Assembly (NCBI GenBank): GCA_037045045.1
Contig: JBAOHL010000004.1
Location: 372,001-436,000 of the forward strand
DNA from: Phosphoribacter sp037045045
GTDB lineage: Bacteria; Actinomycetota; Actinomycetes; Actinomycetales; Dermatophilaceae
Direction of reading: 5' to 3'
Length of the DNA stretch: 64,000 bases
Part shown: one piece after another, positions 36,712-44,916 of the stretch
Position numbering within the stretch: the stretch's first letter is position 1
Layout of the letters: the number at the start of each line of letters is the position of its first letter
Notes under the pieces: model-generated
Database searches by the model: none
What the model was told of the DNA's origin: nothing
Seen by the model: the letters and a program-made list of their open reading frames with translations, nothing else
Made by a program: the position numbers and the translations under genes

Positions 36712-37629
36712 CTATTCCCCGAGCCGGCGGTATGCCGCGACCATCGCCGCCGCCGCGGCCGGGTCCTCGATCCAGCCCCGCGGCCCGGGGAAGCGCACCG
36801 AGGCCGTCGCCACGTCGACGGCGAAGCGCAGCGCGACCGGCGCGCTCGCCGGCACACGCGCGGGGCGGACGTCGAGCCGCCCGAGCGCGGCCACCGCGGC
36901 GCCGTGCAGCACGTCGCCCGCCCCCGCCGTGTCGACGGCCCTGACCGTCGGTACCGGCACGAGCACACCGCCCACGGTCCGCAGCGGCCCTGCTCCGGCC
37001 GACTGCGCGGCATACCGGGCGCCGTGGGCCAGCGTCCACGGCAGCGGGTCGGCGCCGCCGGGCGCGACGAAGTCCGCGGAGAGGATCGCGAGGTCGACGT
37101 CGGCCAGCAGCCGCTCAAGGTCGGGCTTGTAGCTGCCGCCGTCGAGAACGACGGGGACGCCGTGCGCTGCGGCCGTCCGGGCCGCCTGCCGTGCCAAGGG
37201 CATGGCGTGTCCGTCGACAAGGACGGCGTCGGCGCTCTCGACGAGGCCCTCGGGGATCCGGGCGTCGTCCGCCACATCCATGACGCCCCCGCTGATCACG
37301 GCTCGCTCGCCGGTGGCCCGGTCGACCAGCAGGCTCGAGATCGGCGAGGGGTTGGTCAACCCGGCCGAGGGGTCGTGCCAGGTCACGCCGGCGGTGGCCA
37401 GCTGCGCGGCGACGAGCTCGGTCACGGCACACCTGCCGAACGGCGCGACGAGGTGCACCCGGGCGCCGAGCGCGGCGGCGGTGGCGGCGGCGTTGGCCGC
37501 CGGCCCCCCGAAGGTCAGCGTCTGGGCCAGCCCGACGGTCTTCTCGTTCCGGCCCGGCACCCGGTCGACGAGGTGCGCGACGTCGAGGGTGAGGCACCCT
37601 ACGGCGACGATCACGGGCGGAGCGGACAC
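36712..37629 (-). CDS. PfkB-family carbohydrate kinase
   Basis: 305 aa from GTG 37629 (VSAPPVIVAVGCLTLDVAHL); the open frame upstream is not family-like. PfkB features: FGGPAANAAATAAALGARV near the N-terminus and the catalytic motif VDTAGAGDVLHGAAVA near residue 240. Phosphorylates a sugar or nucleoside; substrate not predictable (ribokinase/fructokinase group). Opposite in strand to the surrounding origin genes, an insertion between dciA and gyrB. Confidence 0.85.
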   Translation of the reverse strand: MSAPPVIVAVGCLTLDVAHLVDRVPGRNEKTVGLAQTLTFGGPAANAAATAAALGARVHLVAPFGRCAVTELVAAQLATAGVTWHDPSAGLTNPSPISSLLVDRATGERAVISGGVMDVADDARIPEGLVESADAVLVDGHAMPLARQAARTAAAHGVPVVLDGGSYKPDLERLLADVDLAILSADFVAPGGADPLPWTLAHGARYAAQSAGAGPLRTVGGVLVPVPTVRAVDTAGAGDVLHGAAVAALGRLDVRPARVPASAPVALRFAVDVATASVRFPGPRGWIEDPAAAAAMVAAYRRLGE

Positions 37630-37743
37630 GCCGACCACGTTATCGCCGAATCCGCACGCTGACCGGCCGGGCAGGGCCGCCCGTATAGGGAGTCGAGCCT
37701 GAGGGTCGCTCCGCTCTGCGTGGCGTCCAGAGGCCGCGCCTGG

Positions 37744-37772
37744 CCGACGGCTCTCGATGAAAGCGGTAGAAT
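37744..37772 (+). promoter_or_regulatory. Possible gyrB promoter
   Basis: A good -10 (TAGAAT, 37767-37772) with a weak -35 (CCGACG, 37744-37749) 17 bases upstream. Transcription would begin near 37779, giving a leader of about 65 bases that carries the hairpin at 37789. Confidence 0.5.
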
Positions 37773-37788
37773 GGACAGCGACGGACTG

Positions 37789-37811
37789 CGGCTGCCGCCC
37801 TGCGGCAGCCG
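37789..37811 (+). promoter_or_regulatory. Leader hairpin upstream of gyrB
   Basis: CGGCTGCCGC (37789-37798), loop CCT, GCGGCAGCCG (37802-37811): a perfect 10-bp GC-rich stem. It lies between the predicted -10 and the ribosome site (AGGAG 37835-37839), so it would form near the 5' end of the gyrB mRNA. Confidence 0.55.
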
Positions 37812-37843
37812 TCCCCATGTACGCCCCGCGCGACAGGAGCACC

Positions 37844-39934
37844 GTGGTCGACGAGACCGACCGACCCACCGGCCAGGATCGCCTCGTCGACCCCTCGGCG
37901 GCGCGCGCGAGCGAGCCGGAGCCGGCATACGATGCCGCGGCGATCACCGTGCTCGAGGGGCTCGAAGCGGTGCGCAAGCGCCCGGGGATGTACATCGGTT
38001 CGACCGGCGAGCGCGGGCTGCACCATCTCGTGTGGGAGATCGTCGACAACTCCGTCGACGAGGCGCTGGCCGGCTACGCCGACGCCATCGACGTCACCCT
38101 GTTGGCCGACGGCGGGGTGCGGGTGCGCGACAACGGCCGCGGCATCCCCACCGACATCCACCCCGTCGAGGGGGTCAGCGCCGTCGAGCTCGTCCTCACC
38201 CAGTTGCACGCCGGCGGCAAGTTCGGCGGCGGCGGGTACAAGGTGTCCGGCGGGCTGCACGGCGTCGGCTCCTCGGTCGTCAACGCCTTGTCCCGCCGGC
38301 TCGAGGCCGAGGTGCGCCAGCAGGGCCACGTGTTCCGGATGGCCTTCGACCACGGCGTGCCCGTCGCCCCTCTGGCGCGGCAGGAGCCGACCGACGAGAC
38401 CGGCACGACGATCATCTTCTGGCCCAGCCCCGACGTCTTCGAGACGACCCGCTACGACTTCGAGACGATCCGGGCCCGGTTCCAACAGATGGCCTTCCTC
38501 AACAAGGGTCTGACGATCACCCTTCGCGACGAGCGGCCCGACCCCGTCGACGACGAGACCGAGGTCGACCTCGACCACGCCGACGCGGAGGTCGAGCGGG
38601 TCGTCGAAGGCAACGGCACGCCGACGAAGGCCCGCAAGGTCTCCTACCGCTACGACGGCGGGTTGGTCGACTACGTCCACCACCTCGTCGGGTCGAAGAA
38701 GGCCGAACCGATCCACCCCGAGGTCATCGCCATCGAGTCCGAGGACTCGCATCGGTCGCTGTCCCTCGAGCTGGCGATGCAGTGGACGACGGCCTACAGC
38801 GAGTCGGTGCACACCTACGCCAACACCATCAACACCCACGAGGGCGGCACCCACGAGGAGGGGTTCCGGGCGGCGATGACCAAGCTCGTCAACGACTTCG
38901 CCCGCAAGAACAACATCCTCAAGGACAAGGACGAGAACCTCACCGGCGACGACATCCGCGAGGGCCTCACCGCCGTCGTGTCGGTCAAGCTCGGCGAGCC
39001 GCAGTTCGAGGGGCAGACCAAGACCAAGCTCGGCAACTCCGAGGTCAAGGGGTTCGTCCAGCGGGCGATGACCGACGAGTTCGGCCACTGGCTGGAGACC
39101 CACCCCCGCGAGGGGCGCGACATCGTCGGCAAGGCGGTCCAGGCGTCCGCCGCCCGGATCGCGGCCCGCAAGGCTCGGGAGAACACCCGGCGCAAGGGGC
39201 TGCTCGAGTCCGGCGGCCTGCCCGGCAAGCTGCGCGACTGCCAGACCAAGGACCCGACGATCTCCGAGGTGTTCATCGTCGAGGGCGACTCCGCGGGCGG
39301 GTCCGCGGTGCGCGGGCGCAACCCGCACACCCAGGCGATCCTGCCGATCCGCGGCAAGATCCTCAACGTCGAGAAGGCCCGCATCGACAAGGTCCTGGCC
39401 AACAACGAAGTCCAGGCCCTCATCTCCGCGTTCGGCACCGGCATCGGCGAGGACTTCGACCTCGGCAAGGCCCGATATCACAAGATCGTCCTCATGGCCG
39501 ACGCCGACGTCGACGGTATGCACATCCGCACCCTGCTGCTGACCCTGCTGTTCCGCTTCATGCGCCCGCTCATCGAGGCCGGCTACGTCTACCTCGCCCA
39601 GCCGCCGCTGTACCGGCTCAAGTGGAGCAACGCGCCGCACGAGTTCGCCTACTCCGACCGTGAGCGCGACGCCCTCGTCGCCGACGGTCAGAGCCACGGC
39701 CGGCGCCTGCCCAAGGACAACGGCATCCAGCGTTACAAGGGCCTCGGCGAGATGGACTACGCGGAGCTGTGGGACACGACCATGGACCCCGACGAGCGCA
39801 CCCTGCTGCAGGTGACCCTCGCCGACGCCGCAGCCGCCGACGACATCTTCAGCGTGCTCATGGGCGAGGACGTCGAGTCGCGCCGCTCGTTCATCCAGCG
39901 CAACGCCAGGGATGTGCGCTTCCTTGACATCTAG
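37844..39934 (+). CDS. gyrB: DNA gyrase subunit B
   Basis: 696 aa from GTG 37844 (AGGAG four bases upstream; ATG 37817 also in frame). GHKL ATPase motifs EIVDNSVDEALAGYAD, GGKFGGGGYKVSGGLHGVGS; TOPRIM motifs VEGDSAGGSAVRGRN and MADADVDGMHIRTLL; C-terminal IQRYKGLGEMDYAELWDTTM. ATP-driven negative supercoiling with GyrA. The first about 40 residues are acidic and variable. Confidence 0.95.
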   Translation: MVDETDRPTGQDRLVDPSAARASEPEPAYDAAAITVLEGLEAVRKRPGMYIGSTGERGLHHLVWEIVDNSVDEALAGYADAIDVTLLADGGVRVRDNGRGIPTDIHPVEGVSAVELVLTQLHAGGKFGGGGYKVSGGLHGVGSSVVNALSRRLEAEVRQQGHVFRMAFDHGVPVAPLARQEPTDETGTTIIFWPSPDVFETTRYDFETIRARFQQMAFLNKGLTITLRDERPDPVDDETEVDLDHADAEVERVVEGNGTPTKARKVSYRYDGGLVDYVHHLVGSKKAEPIHPEVIAIESEDSHRSLSLELAMQWTTAYSESVHTYANTINTHEGGTHEEGFRAAMTKLVNDFARKNNILKDKDENLTGDDIREGLTAVVSVKLGEPQFEGQTKTKLGNSEVKGFVQRAMTDEFGHWLETHPREGRDIVGKAVQASAARIAARKARENTRRKGLLESGGLPGKLRDCQTKDPTISEVFIVEGDSAGGSAVRGRNPHTQAILPIRGKILNVEKARIDKVLANNEVQALISAFGTGIGEDFDLGKARYHKIVLMADADVDGMHIRTLLLTLLFRFMRPLIEAGYVYLAQPPLYRLKWSNAPHEFAYSDRERDALVADGQSHGRRLPKDNGIQRYKGLGEMDYAELWDTTMDPDERTLLQVTLADAAAADDIFSVLMGEDVESRRSFIQRNARDVRFLDI

Positions 39935-40048
39935 CCCGGATGCCGCGAGCGCGCGGGCGTGTCGACACGAGGCCGGGGCGCCGGCGCCCCGGCCCGTATC
40001 GCCTGTGACGCGGCATACCCGAATCGGTTCGAAGAGTAAGGGATTCGC

Positions 40049-42595
40049 GTGAGCGAGCAGCCACCCAGCGAGTCACCGGTGGACCGCGTCGAGGAGATCG
40101 ACCTCAACACCGAGATGCGCCGGTCCTACATCGACTACGCCATGGCGGTCATCGTCAGCCGGGCGCTGCCCGACGTGCGCGACGGCCTCAAGCCCGTGCA
40201 CCGGCGGGTGCTCTATGCGATGTACGACGGTGGGTACCGGCCGGACCGGGGTTTCAACAAGTGCAGCCGGGTCGTCGGCGACGTCATGGGCCAGTACCAC
40301 CCGCACGGCGACTCGGCGATCTACGACGCCCTCGTGCGGCTCGTGCAGGACTGGTCGATGCGCTACCCACTCGTCGACGGGCAGGGCAACTTCGGCAGCC
40401 CGGGTGACGACCCGGCGGCGGCGCCGCGGTACACCGAATGCCGAATGGCCCAGCTGTCGATGGAGATGGTCCGCGACATCGACGAGCAGACCGTCGACTT
40501 CAAGGACAACTACGACGGCAAGACCCAGGAGCCGGTGGTCCTGCCGAGCCGCTTCCCCAACCTGCTCGTCAACGGCTCCTCCGGGATCGCCGTGGGGATG
40601 GCGACCCAGATCCCGCCGCACAACCTGCGCGAGGTCGCGACCGGAGCCCAGTGGTACCTGCAGCACCCCGAGGCCACCCGCGAGGAACTGCTCGAGCAGC
40701 TCCTGCGGGTCGTCGTCGGACCGGACTTCCCCACCGGGGCGCTCATCATGGGGCGCAAGGGGATCGAGGAGGCCTACCGCACCGGCCGGGGCGCGATCAT
40801 CATGCGTGCCGTCGTCGAGGTCGAGGAGATCAACGGGCGGGTGGCGCTCGTGGTCACCGAGCTGCCCTACCAGGTCAACCCCGACTCGCTCGCCGGCAAG
40901 ATCGCCGACCTCGTCCGGGACGGGCGGCTGCAGGGCATCGCCGACATCCGCGACGAGACGTCCGGGCGCACCGGCCAGCGGCTCGTCATCGTCCTCAAGC
41001 GGGACGCCGTCGCCAAGGTCGTGCTCAACAACCTCTACAAGCACACCCAGCTGCAGACGACCTTCGGGGCGAACATGCTCGCCCTCGTCGACGGCGTGCC
41101 CCGGACCCTGCCGCTCGACGCGTTCGTGCGGCACTGGGTGGACCACCAGATCGACGTCGTCGTGCGGCGCACCGAGTTCCGGCTGCGCCAGGCCCAGGAA
41201 CGCATCCACATCTTGCGCGGCCTGCTCAAGGCCCTCGACCGGCTCGACGAGGTCATCGCCCTGATCCGGCGCAGCCCGACGGTCGAGGTGGCCCGCGACG
41301 GGTTGATGGCCCTGCTGGAGATCGACGAGATCCAGGCCCGGGCGATCCTCGACATGCAGCTGCGCCGGCTGGCCGCCCTGGAGCGGCAGAAGATCATCGA
41401 CGACCACGACGAACTGCAGCGGCGCATCGACGACTACACCGACATCCTCGCCTCGCCACTGCGGCAGCGCTCGATCGTCTCGACCGAGCTCGCCGAGATC
41501 GTCGACAAGTACGGCGACGAGCGGCGCACCCGCATCGAGTTCTTCGAGGGCGACATGTCGGTCGAGGACCTCATCCCCGAGGAAGAGGTCGTCGTGACGA
41601 TCACCCGGGGCGGCTACGCGAAGCGGACGAAGACCGACCTGTACCGCTCGCAACGCCGCGGCGGCAAGGGCGTCAAAGGCGCGGCGCTGCGCGGCGAGGA
41701 CGTCGTTGAGCACTTCTTCACGACGACGACCCACCACTGGCTGTTGTTCTTCACCAACCTCGGGCGGGTCTACCGGGCCAAGGCCTACGAGATACCCGAG
41801 GGCGGGCGAGACGCCAAGGGCCAGCACGTGGCCAACCTGCTCGCCTTCCAGCCCGGCGAGCAGATCGCCCAGGTCCTCGCGGTCAAGGACTACGCCCAGG
41901 CCCCCTACCTCGTCCTGGCCACCCGGTCCGGGCTGGTGAAGAAGACCCGCCTCACCGAATACGACTCGCCCCGCTCGGGCGGACTCATCGCGGTCAACCT
42001 GCGCGAGGACGACGTGCTCGTCGGGGCCGGCCTGGCCTCGCCCGAGGACGACCTGCTCCTGGTGTCCCGCAAGGGCCAGTCGGTGCGGTTCCAGGCCGAC
42101 GACGATCGGCTGCGCCCGATGGGGCGAGCCACGTCGGGCGTGACCGGGATGCGGTTCAAGAGCGGCGATCGGTTGCTGGCCATGGCCGTGGTCCAGGCCG
42201 GCAGCGAGCCCGACGTCTTCGTCGTCTTCGAGAACGGGCTGGCCAAGCGCACCCCGATCGCCGAGTACCGGGTGCAGGGCCGCGGCGGCACCGGCATCCA
42301 GGTCGCCAAGGTGTCCGACCGCGGCGGCGACCTCGTCGGAGCCCTCACCGTGGCGCCCGAGGACGAGGTCATGGTCGTCATGGAGCGGGGCAAGATCGTG
42401 CGCTCTCGGGTCGACGAGATCCGCCATACCGGCCGCTCGACGATGGGCGTGAAGTTCGCCACGCCCGACGCCGGGGACGCAATCGTCGCTGTGGCACGCA
42501 ACGCCGAGAGCGTCGACGAGGACGACAATGGCGTACCGTCTGAGCAGAGCGAGCCGTCCGAGACGGCAACCGACGACCCTGGAGGTAGCCCGTGA
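40049..42595 (+). CDS. gyrA: DNA gyrase subunit A
   Basis: 848 aa from GTG 40049. Catalytic tyrosine in APRYTECRM (Tyr128). The quinolone-region stretch YHPHGDSAIYDALVR has the sensitive-type Ser89 and Asp93. The C-terminal beta-pinwheel includes the GyrA-box-like QRRGGKGVKGA. An acidic tail (VDEDDNGVPSEQSEPSE) ends the protein. Overlaps the DUF3566 gene (GTGA). About 115 bases separate it from gyrB, with no clear promoter seen. Confidence 0.95.
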   Translation: MSEQPPSESPVDRVEEIDLNTEMRRSYIDYAMAVIVSRALPDVRDGLKPVHRRVLYAMYDGGYRPDRGFNKCSRVVGDVMGQYHPHGDSAIYDALVRLVQDWSMRYPLVDGQGNFGSPGDDPAAAPRYTECRMAQLSMEMVRDIDEQTVDFKDNYDGKTQEPVVLPSRFPNLLVNGSSGIAVGMATQIPPHNLREVATGAQWYLQHPEATREELLEQLLRVVVGPDFPTGALIMGRKGIEEAYRTGRGAIIMRAVVEVEEINGRVALVVTELPYQVNPDSLAGKIADLVRDGRLQGIADIRDETSGRTGQRLVIVLKRDAVAKVVLNNLYKHTQLQTTFGANMLALVDGVPRTLPLDAFVRHWVDHQIDVVVRRTEFRLRQAQERIHILRGLLKALDRLDEVIALIRRSPTVEVARDGLMALLEIDEIQARAILDMQLRRLAALERQKIIDDHDELQRRIDDYTDILASPLRQRSIVSTELAEIVDKYGDERRTRIEFFEGDMSVEDLIPEEEVVVTITRGGYAKRTKTDLYRSQRRGGKGVKGAALRGEDVVEHFFTTTTHHWLLFFTNLGRVYRAKAYEIPEGGRDAKGQHVANLLAFQPGEQIAQVLAVKDYAQAPYLVLATRSGLVKKTRLTEYDSPRSGGLIAVNLREDDVLVGAGLASPEDDLLLVSRKGQSVRFQADDDRLRPMGRATSGVTGMRFKSGDRLLAMAVVQAGSEPDVFVVFENGLAKRTPIAEYRVQGRGGTGIQVAKVSDRGGDLVGALTVAPEDEVMVVMERGKIVRSRVDEIRHTGRSTMGVKFATPDAGDAIVAVARNAESVDEDDNGVPSEQSEPSETATDDPGGSP

Positions 42596-43323
42596 CCACC
42601 CCCTCAGGGACCACGCCGACCCCCGTGGCGGGGGCGAGTGGGGGCAGTGGCATCGCGTCCGGCACCGCGTCCGGCACCGCGTCCGGCACCGCGTCCGGCA
42701 CCGCGTCCGCGACGAAGACGGCCGCCTCCTCGGCTGGAGCGTCCGAGTCCTCCCCGGCCGCCGCTGCCGCGAAGAGCGCGACGACGGGGGCCGGCGGCGG
42801 CTCGACGGCGGCGCCCGCGTCGGTGACCTCGTCCACCGCTCCGGCCGCTTCGGCCAAGTCCGCCACCTCCGCGGCGCCCGCGGCGGCGACCTCGGGGTCC
42901 GGTGCTCCGGCGAGCACCGCGACGCGCAAGCCCACCGGCCAGCCCCGCCCCGCGACGACCACCCGCCGGGTGCGCCTCGCGGTGGCCCGGGTGGACCCGT
43001 GGTCGGTCATGAAGGTGTCGTTCCTGCTCTCCTTCGCCGCCGGCGTCGCCATGGTCGTCGCGACGATCCTGCTGTGGATGGTGCTGTCCGGCCTCAACGT
43101 CTTCAGCGACATCGACCGGGTGATCCGCGACATCCAGCCGACCTCGGCCGAGCCGTTCTCGGTGCTCAGCTACATCGGGCTGCCTCGAGTCACCGCGCTG
43201 TCCATGGTCATCGCCGTCATCGACGTCATCCTCATCACGGCGATCGCCACGCTGAGCGCGTACCTGTACAACATCTGCTCCTCGCTGGTCGGCGGCATCC
43301 AGCTCACCCTCACCGACGACTGA
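42592..43323 (+). CDS. DUF3566 membrane protein
   Basis: 243 aa from GTG 42592, coupled to gyrA. A long Ala/Ser/Thr/Pro-rich N-terminus (about 125 residues) contains an SGTA repeat. The DUF3566 core follows: VARVDPWSVMKVSFLLSFAA, two membrane helices (MVVATILLWMVLSGLNVF; TALSMVIAVIDVILITAIAT) and YLYNICSSLVGGIQLTLTDD. This family always sits after gyrA in actinobacteria; its function is unknown. Confidence 0.92.
   Translation: MTTPSGTTPTPVAGASGGSGIASGTASGTASGTASGTASATKTAASSAGASESSPAAAAAKSATTGAGGGSTAAPASVTSSTAPAASAKSATSAAPAAATSGSGAPASTATRKPTGQPRPATTTRRVRLAVARVDPWSVMKVSFLLSFAAGVAMVVATILLWMVLSGLNVFSDIDRVIRDIQPTSAEPFSVLSYIGLPRVTALSMVIAVIDVILITAIATLSAYLYNICSSLVGGIQLTLTDD
42655..42702. repeat. 12-bp tandem repeat in DUF3566 gene
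   Basis: Four exact copies of gcgtccggcacc plus a partial copy, coding for repeated SGTA in the low-complexity N-terminus; in-frame length variation is likely between strains. Confidence 0.85.
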
Positions 43324-43452
43324 TTCCTGTCGGGTCGGGGGGCCGCGAGGCGATCGCGGGTCGGTCGCACGGCATACGGGCGTGGTTGCGGGCACGCCGA
43401 ACGACAGGTCACCGCCGGGCTTGCCGGCCCGCCGGTCGCCTGCTGATCCGCT

Positions 43453-43482
43453 TTGATCGCCGCTGCGGCGGTGGGGTAACCT
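43453..43482 (+). promoter_or_regulatory. tRNA-Ile promoter
   Basis: TTGATC (43453-43458), 18 bases, TAACCT (43477-43482), placing transcription start about 35-40 bases upstream of the mature tRNA. Confidence 0.55.
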
Positions 43483-43526
43483 GGCGCGTCGCGGTGGGTT
43501 CCTCCCGTCGCGCCCGCGGTGGCGAG

Positions 43527-43602
43527 GGCCTATAGCTCAGACGGTTAGAGCGCTTCCCTGATAAGGAAGAGGCCACAGGTTCAAGTCCTGTTAGGCCCAC
43601 CA
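43527..43602 (+). tRNA. tRNA-Ile (GAU)
   Basis: Acceptor stem GGGCCTA pairs with TAGGCCC (43592-43598), discriminator A, encoded CCA to 43602. The anticodon GAT is at 43561-43563 in the loop CTGATAA; the T arm has TTCAAGT. Cloverleaf complete. Confidence 0.95.
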
Positions 43603-43663
43603 CCAGGGGGAACGGCTCGTCGTCCGCGGTCGGCGTGCCAGCATCCGATCGAGAGGGTATGCC

Positions 43664-43825
43664 GTGCGCAAGAGGCTGCTGCTGGCGTTGGGTGCCGCCG
43701 TGGCCGCCGCGGTGGCCGCCCGCCGATCGGTGGCCGCTCAAGAGGCCGAACGCGATCTGTGGGCCGAGGCGACCGACGACGTGGCCGCGGGCCCGGGCGA
43801 GGTACCGGCGGCGGCAGCGAACTGA
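43664..43825 (+). CDS. DLW-39 family microprotein
   Basis: 53 aa from GTG 43664 with GAGAGG seven to eight bases upstream. The N-terminus RKRLLLALGAAVAAAVAARR is a basic/hydrophobic likely membrane segment, followed by EAERDLWAEATDD, the DLW motif that names this short actinobacterial family found after gyrA and tRNA-Ile. Function unknown. An Ala/Pro tail ends just before tRNA-Ala. Confidence 0.8.
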   Translation: MRKRLLLALGAAVAAAVAARRSVAAQEAERDLWAEATDDVAAGPGEVPAAAAN

Positions 43826-43857
43826 AACCCGACGGGCCGTGCACAGCGGACCACCTC

Positions 43858-43933
43858 GGGGCCATGGCGCAATTGGTAGCGCACCTGCTTTGCAAGCAGG
43901 GGGTTAGGGGTTCGAGTCCCCTTGGCTCCACCA
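43858..43933 (+). tRNA. tRNA-Ala (UGC)
   Basis: Acceptor GGGGCCA pairs with TGGCTCC (one G-T), discriminator A, encoded CCA 43931-43933. Anticodon TGC at 43891-43893 within CCTGCTTTGCAAGCAGG; T arm GTTCGAGTC. Cloverleaf complete. Confidence 0.95.
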
Positions 43934-44016
43934 AGCCGGCCCAGAGGATGCGCGACCCCCTCGGTCGAGCCTCGCCCCCGCAGATCCGCCAGATCTGGCG
44001 CCTTGACGCGGACGTT

Positions 44017-44160
44017 CTTGTCGCCCACGATCTGGCCGTTGGCGCCGAGGTGCTTGGCGCCCACGATCTGGCCGTTGGCGTCGACGTTCTTGTCGCCCAC
44101 GATCTGGCCGTTGGCGCCGAGGTGCTTGGCGCCCACGATCTGGCCGTTGGCGTCGACGTG
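44017..44160. repeat. 36-bp tandem repeat, 4 copies
   Basis: Four 36-bp units sharing cgcccacgatctggccgttg, alternating between two variants so that the pattern is also two 72-bp units. Open in both strands: minus reads (V/H)(D/L)ANGQIVG(A/D)K units, plus reads VLVAHDLAVGAE units. The minus reading looks more protein-like (Asn-Gly-Gln-Ile-Val) but has no intact gene around it. Origin unknown; possibly a fragment of a repeat-containing surface or phage-like protein. Confidence 0.85.
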
Positions 44161-44316
44161 CTTGGCCGGGTGATGGGCCTCGATCTGGTCCAGGAACAGT
44201 GACGCACAGGTGGCGAAGACTTGCCCGCCCGCTCGGCCACGCTCGAGTGGAGCCAAACGGTCGCTTCGCAGCCCGCGAAGCGGCACTAGGCCTCCACTCG
44301 CGGAAGGGACGTCTCC

Positions 44317-44571
44317 TTGGGGTTCGCCTGCACCGCAACGAGGTCCGGGCTCGGGGTGGCCCTGCTGCCGGAGTCGGAGTTGTGCAAACCCGGAGCGCCG
44401 GTGCAGGTATGCGGCGTCGAGCCGCACGCGGACCACCCCCCGATCGGAATCATCGCCTGGACGAACACCCCGAGCCCGGCGGCAGCGGCCTTCGAGGCCA
44501 TGCTCGTCGCCGACGTGGCGGCGGCCGTGCCGGCCCAGGTCGCGGCCCGTGCCGGCGGGCCCGGGTCCTGA
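44317..44571 (+). pseudogene. Possible LysR-type regulator C-terminal remnant
   Basis: An 84-codon frame reading SGLGVALLPESELCKPGAPV and ending in PSPAAAAFEAMLVADVAAA resembles the end of a LysR substrate-binding domain (typical GxGVALLP... then SPAAxAF). No DNA-binding domain or credible start lies upstream. Call is tentative. Confidence 0.3.
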
Positions 44572-44633
44572 TACTGCGATACGGCCGGCGCCGCCGGGTC
44601 CGGGTCCCGATGCCGCGATGGGCCTTGCCGTCG

Positions 44634-44896
44634 CGCTCGCCCCGGACCGCCTCGTGCGCTCGCCCCGGACCGCCTCGTGCGCTCGCCCCGGACCGCCTCG
44701 TGCGCTCGCCCCGGACCGCCTCGTGCGCTCGCCCCGGACCGCCTCGTGCGCTCGCCCCGGACCGCCTCGTGCGCTCGCCCCGGACCGCCTCGTGCGCTCG
44801 CCCCGGACCGCCTCGTGCGCTCGCCCCGGACCGCCTCGTGCGCTCGCCCCGGACCGCCTCGCGCGCTCGCCCCGGACCGCCTCGCGCGCTCGCCCC
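44634..44896. repeat. 23-bp minisatellite upstream of sirtuin gene
   Basis: Eleven full copies plus a partial copy of cgctcgccccggaccgcctcgtg, nearly identical; only the last two end cgcg instead of cgtg. The 23-bp period shifts frame each copy, so it is not coding by design. It ends about 20 bases before the sirtuin start and so probably includes its promoter region. Confidence 0.92.
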
Positions 44897-44916
44897 TAGC
44901 GCGGGAGACTGCACGC

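Larger units (their letters stand above)
43934..44916. other. Repeat-rich region between tRNA-Ala and sirtuin
   Basis: About 980 bases with no convincing intact gene. It holds a four-copy 36-bp repeat (44017-44160), a possible LysR-type regulator remnant (44317-44571) and an eleven-copy 23-bp repeat (44634-44896). Open frames on the minus strand run straight into the tRNA-Ala gene and are not credible as intact genes. Confidence 0.6.

Noticed and set aside
40073..42427. Very long open frame antisense to gyrA
   Set aside because: High-GC third-position bias keeps antisense frames open; no family resemblance and gyrA is certain.
43738..44436. Long minus-strand open frame across the repeat and tRNA-Ala
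   Set aside because: It reads through the complete tRNA-Ala gene; the GTRTPNPLL-type peptide is the well-known artefact of translating tRNA antisense.
44017..44896. Possible CRISPR array
   Set aside because: The 36-bp and 23-bp units are contiguous with no unique spacers and no cas genes nearby.
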